This document shows, one piece after another, positions 6,475 through 8,469 of a stretch of DNA of 8,469 bases (position 1 is its first letter; each line of letters opens with the position of its first letter). Source of the stretch: an uncultured Treponema sp. (GTDB taxonomy: Bacteria > Spirochaetota > Spirochaetia > Treponematales > Treponemataceae); the NCBI GenBank assembly GCA_945833725.1, contig CAMAFU010000061.1, positions 1 through 8,469 of the forward strand, given 5' to 3'. Both the position numbers and the translations under genes were made by a program. Below the pieces are notes generated by a model. That model had not been told where the DNA came from and did not search any database. It saw nothing but the letters and a program-made list of their open reading frames with translations.

Positions 6475-6614
6475 AAAACAATTATTTTTGAAGAAAAAAA
6501 AGAGCTTTGAAAAGATTTTCATATGGAGCATATTTTTTTTAAAGATTAGCCAGCCGTTTTTCCAAAGAAAAAAAAACTCAAAAACCGGCTTTACGATGTT
6601 CCGCTTTCGCTCCA

Positions 6615-6640
6615 TTCGGCAAAGCCGAACGCCTGCGGCG
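6615..6640. repeat. Two abutting GC-rich hairpins
   Basis: TTCGGC-AAA-GCCGAA (6615-6629) is followed without a gap by CGCC-TGC-GGCG (6630-6640). Both are perfect inverted repeats with three-base loops, in a segment clearly richer in G+C than its surroundings. The arrangement resembles the abutting hairpins at 4256-4285. Confidence 0.7.
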
Positions 6641-6702
6641 CATCTCCAATCCGGGCTAAAATTGTTAAAGGAAATTTTAAATCTAAAATTAAAATCATCA
6701 AA

Positions 6703-6746
6703 AAAAACAGCCTGATTTAAGGAACTCTTTAAATCAGGCTGTTTTT
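6703..6746 (-). terminator. Strong bidirectional intrinsic terminator after gdhA
   Basis: An 18-pair perfect stem (6703-6720 with 6729-6746; core CAGCCTGATTTAA) surrounds an eight-base loop. On the minus strand it ends in seven T (6707-6701), and it lies 27 bases after the gdhA stop. On the plus strand it ends in five T, so it could also stop transcription entering from luxS-side antisense reads. It separates gdhA from the luxS operon. Confidence 0.95.
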
Positions 6747-6773
6747 ATTTAAAAAACACTTTCCGTTTATGAA

Positions 6774-8144
6774 TTAAACAAGCCCCTGAGCCATCATTGC
6801 ACGGGCAACTTTAAGGAAGCCGTAAATGTTAGCACCAGAAACATAGTCAACAGTTTCAGAAGGAGCATATTTTTTAGCAGTTTCATAGGCATTGTCATGA
6901 ATCTGAGTCATAATGTCTTTGAGTTTTGCATCAACTTCTTCACTGCTCCAAGAGTAGCGCATAGAGTTCTGAGACATTTCAAGACCAGAAACAGCAACAC
7001 CACCAGCATTAGAAGCCTTTCCAGGTGCAAACAGAACACCCTTGCTCTGAAGGAAAGAAATTGCATCGGCACGCGTAGGCATATTTGCACCTTCTGCAAC
7101 AAGTTTACAGCCGTTTGCAACAAGTTTTTCTGCATCTTCCATGTAGATTTCGTCCTGAGTAGCACAAGGGAATGCACAGTCGCACTTAACGCCCCAAGGT
7201 TTTTCTCCGGCAAAGAATTTTGCAGAAGGGTATTTTTTTACAAATTCGGAAATGCGGGCTTTTGAAGCAGCAAGTTCAGATATATAAGCAAGTTTTTCGG
7301 CATCAATACCATCTTCATCCAGAATGTATCCAGAAGAATCAGAAAGTGCAATTACTTTACCGCCAAGCTGATTGATTTTCTTAGTAGCAAACTGAGCAAC
7401 ATTACCTTTTCCAGAAACAACACAAACTTTTCCGTTAAAATCAGTTCCAGCTTTTTTAAGCATACATTCAGCAAAGTAAATAAGACCATATCCAGTAGCT
7501 TCCGGACGAATAAGTGAACCGCCAAAATCCAAACCTTTTCCAGTAAGAACACCAGTAAACTGGTTAGTAATTCTTTTGTACTGACCGAACATATAGGCAA
7601 CTTCTTTTCCGCCAACACCCTTATCGCCAGCAGGAACGTCAGTATCAGCACCAATGTGGCGGTACAGTTCAGTAATAAAAGACTGACAGAAACGCATAAT
7701 TTCTGCATCAGATTTTCCGTGACCGTCAAAGTCAGAACCACCTTTACCGCCGCCCATAGGCAAAGTAGTAAGGGAATTTTTAAGAACCTGTTCAAAACCT
7801 AAGAATTTAAGAACATCAAGACCAACTTCAGGAGAGAAGCGGAGACCACCTTTGTAAGGACCAATAGCAGAGTTAAACTGAACGCGGAAACCACGGTTTA
7901 CATGAGGCTTACCGTTATCATCAGTCCAAGGAACACGGAACATAATGATTCTTTCAGGTTCAACAAACCTTTCCAGAACAGCAGTTTTTTCCAGTTCCGG
8001 CATAGTGTCAACAACAGGAGAAAGAGTTTCCAAAACAAGACCAGCAGCCTGAAGAAAGTGCTCCTGATCAGCATAACGAACTTTTAATTCATCCCAAACA
8101 CGCTTGCAGTAAGCGTTTTTAACATTAAATTCCTTAATAGCCAT
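6774..8144 (-). CDS. gdhA: NADP-type glutamate dehydrogenase
   Basis: GDH makes glutamate from 2-oxoglutarate and ammonium in the cytoplasm, usually with NADPH in this hexameric class. The 456-residue protein has the usual length of about 450. Visible motifs are the substrate site GPYKGGLRF (95-103, Lys98), the catalytic LPMGGGKGGSDFD (128-140, Lys134) and VPAGDKGVGGKE (170-181, catalytic Asp174). The Rossmann loop VSGKGNVAQFA (243-253) is followed by LSDSSGYI (267-274), the SDSSG pattern of NADP-type enzymes such as E. coli GdhA; the acidic residue typical of NAD enzymes is not evident. PEATGYG (214-220) and EGANMPT (351-357) are also present. Lys175 replaces the more usual Ile in PAGDIGVGG. 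The ATG at 8144 has a GAGGAG ribosome site. The gene has its own promoter, a structured leader of about 130 bases and its own terminator, so it is monocistronic. Confidence 0.98.
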   Translation of the reverse strand: MAIKEFNVKNAYCKRVWDELKVRYADQEHFLQAAGLVLETLSPVVDTMPELEKTAVLERFVEPERIIMFRVPWTDDNGKPHVNRGFRVQFNSAIGPYKGGLRFSPEVGLDVLKFLGFEQVLKNSLTTLPMGGGKGGSDFDGHGKSDAEIMRFCQSFITELYRHIGADTDVPAGDKGVGGKEVAYMFGQYKRITNQFTGVLTGKGLDFGGSLIRPEATGYGLIYFAECMLKKAGTDFNGKVCVVSGKGNVAQFATKKINQLGGKVIALSDSSGYILDEDGIDAEKLAYISELAASKARISEFVKKYPSAKFFAGEKPWGVKCDCAFPCATQDEIYMEDAEKLVANGCKLVAEGANMPTRADAISFLQSKGVLFAPGKASNAGGVAVSGLEMSQNSMRYSWSSEEVDAKLKDIMTQIHDNAYETAKKYAPSETVDYVSGANIYGFLKVARAMMAQGLV

Positions 8145-8185
8145 ATACTCCTCTTTTTTGCTTTACGGCATGAAATGATTTAGGC

Positions 8186-8267
8186 AAAAAAAAACGCCAT
8201 AAACAAAATTCTAAAAAAATTCAAGGGAAAAACCAAAGAATTTGAGAATTTTATTTACGACGTCTTT
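8186..8267 (-). promoter_or_regulatory. Long hairpin in the gdhA leader, possible attenuator
   Basis: On the minus strand, 8267-8245 pairs with 8212-8190 over 23 consecutive positions (19 Watson-Crick and 4 G-U). An inner six-pair stem AAATTC/GAATTT (8243-8238 with 8222-8217) extends it. The 3' arm (AGAATTTTGTTTATGGCG) runs into nine U (8194-8186), as in an intrinsic terminator. The structure begins less than ten bases after the predicted transcription start and ends about 35 bases before the ribosome site. All four imperfect pairs are G-U in this strand and would be A-C mismatches in the opposite RNA. No ligand-binding riboswitch core was recognised. Confidence 0.6.
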
Positions 8268-8282
8268 GCCGTTTACGAGGTA

Positions 8283-8311
8283 ATTCTATTTTTTTTGAAA
8301 AAAAAAGTCAA
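8283..8311 (-). promoter_or_regulatory. Strong sigma-70-type promoter of gdhA
   Basis: On the minus strand TTGACT (8311-8306) and TAGAAT (8288-8283) are separated by exactly 17 bases. Both boxes match the consensus at five of six positions. The spacer is T8-C-A8, an almost pure homopolymer pair. Transcription should start at about 8276, leaving a 5' leader of about 130 bases. Confidence 0.7.
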
Positions 8312-8425
8312 GTGGAATAAATTTTCATAAAAAAATCAATAACAATTTTGTTTTATCAAAAAAAAATTACACCCTTGACAAAGTTAAAAAAACTGCATTC
8401 CAGATTTTCTTTTAAGCGAATTTAA

Positions 8426-8469
8426 ATGCACATAAAAATCAGGAGTTTGGGATTAAAAAAAATTCTGCA
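8426..8469 (+). CDS. Possible start of a divergent gene, cut by window edge
   Basis: ATG 8426 opens a frame that runs to the window end (MHIKIRSLGLKKIL), a basic N-terminus that could precede a signal or membrane segment. There is no clear ribosome site before it. An AGGAG lies inside the frame at 8441-8445 without an ATG, GTG or TTG at the right distance. TTGACA at 8375-8380 could be a -35 box, but the base run 17 further on (TTCCAG) is a poor -10. Only 14 codons are visible, so this is a weak call. Confidence 0.22.
   Translation, partial: MHIKIRSLGLKKIL

Larger units (their letters stand above)
6434..6702. other. Gene-free, structure-rich spacer between luxS and gdhA
   Basis: Apart from the luxS promoter and the gdhA terminator, this roughly 270-base stretch has no credible gene. 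It contains ATATG-GAG-CATAT (6523-6535 approx.) and a bulged 10-pair hairpin, AGCCG-TTTTT with AAAAA-CCGGCT (6552-6590). After these come a GC-rich double hairpin at 6615-6640 and long A runs. Confidence 0.5.

Noticed and set aside
6430..6615. Small minus-strand frame upstream of luxS (61 codons, Phe/Lys rich)
   Set aside because: It is composed of the translation of poly-A/T tracts, has no ribosome site, and overlaps the luxS start.
7352..7795. Minus-strand open frame of 147 codons within gdhA
   Set aside because: It is in another frame of the same strand, inside the intact GDH gene, and is rich in Leu and Val only because of frame-shifted codons.
8375..8403. TTGACA on the plus strand as a divergent promoter
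   Set aside because: The -35 is perfect but no acceptable -10 lies 15-19 bases downstream, so it is not listed as a separate feature.
1..8469. CRISPR arrays, insertion sequences, integrase genes or phage genes
   Set aside because: No regularly spaced direct repeats, transposase-like proteins or terminal inverted repeats were seen; the coding content is ordinary chromosomal.

Overview
This is an AT-rich bacterial window of low-GC chromosomal DNA with many A/T homopolymer runs. The gene set (an LspA lipoprotein signal peptidase, a fused HTH-biotin ligase, LuxS, an NADP-type glutamate dehydrogenase, a DUF1538 permease with a P-II-like partner) fits a host-associated anaerobe. The codon use and protein style suggest a Treponema-like spirochaete. 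That taxonomic guess is inference only; no marker gene in the window settles it.

Layout, left to right. The window opens inside the 3' end of a tRNA gene followed by a clear intrinsic terminator (1-70). A plus-strand gene (187-1419) encodes a membrane-anchored protein resembling the substrate-binding component of ABC sugar transporters. It converges on a block of minus-strand genes. The order of transcription, from the right, is: gdhA (8144-6774), closed by an 18-bp bidirectional terminator; then luxS (6433-5963), a two-repeat DUF1538 permease (5937-4333), a double P-II-like regulator (4235-3498) and birA (3488-2415), which look like one operon; then lspA (2334-1774) and a small two-helix membrane protein (1762-1466), which share a separate strong promoter. 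The last 325 bases hold the gdhA promoter and a structured leader, and possibly the start of a divergent plus-strand gene.

How it works together. GDH fixes ammonium into glutamate. P-II-like proteins classically sense nitrogen, carbon or energy state and often control a neighbouring transporter, here the DUF1538 protein, whose substrate is unknown. LuxS recycles the S-adenosylhomocysteine breakdown product S-ribosylhomocysteine and makes the AI-2 precursor. The linkage suggests a transporter module tied to amino-acid or nitrogen metabolism, but the sequence does not reveal the transported compound.

The least ordinary parts are non-coding. (a) The gdhA leader can fold into a 23-pair hairpin that is continuous only in the minus-strand RNA and runs into a nine-U tract. 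(b) The gdhA promoter spacer is made of two 8-base homopolymers. (c) Four consecutive hairpins sit between the permease and P-II genes. (d) Similar GC-rich palindromic modules occur in other intergenic gaps. (e) Two promoters lie so close to their start codons that the mRNAs would be essentially leaderless.
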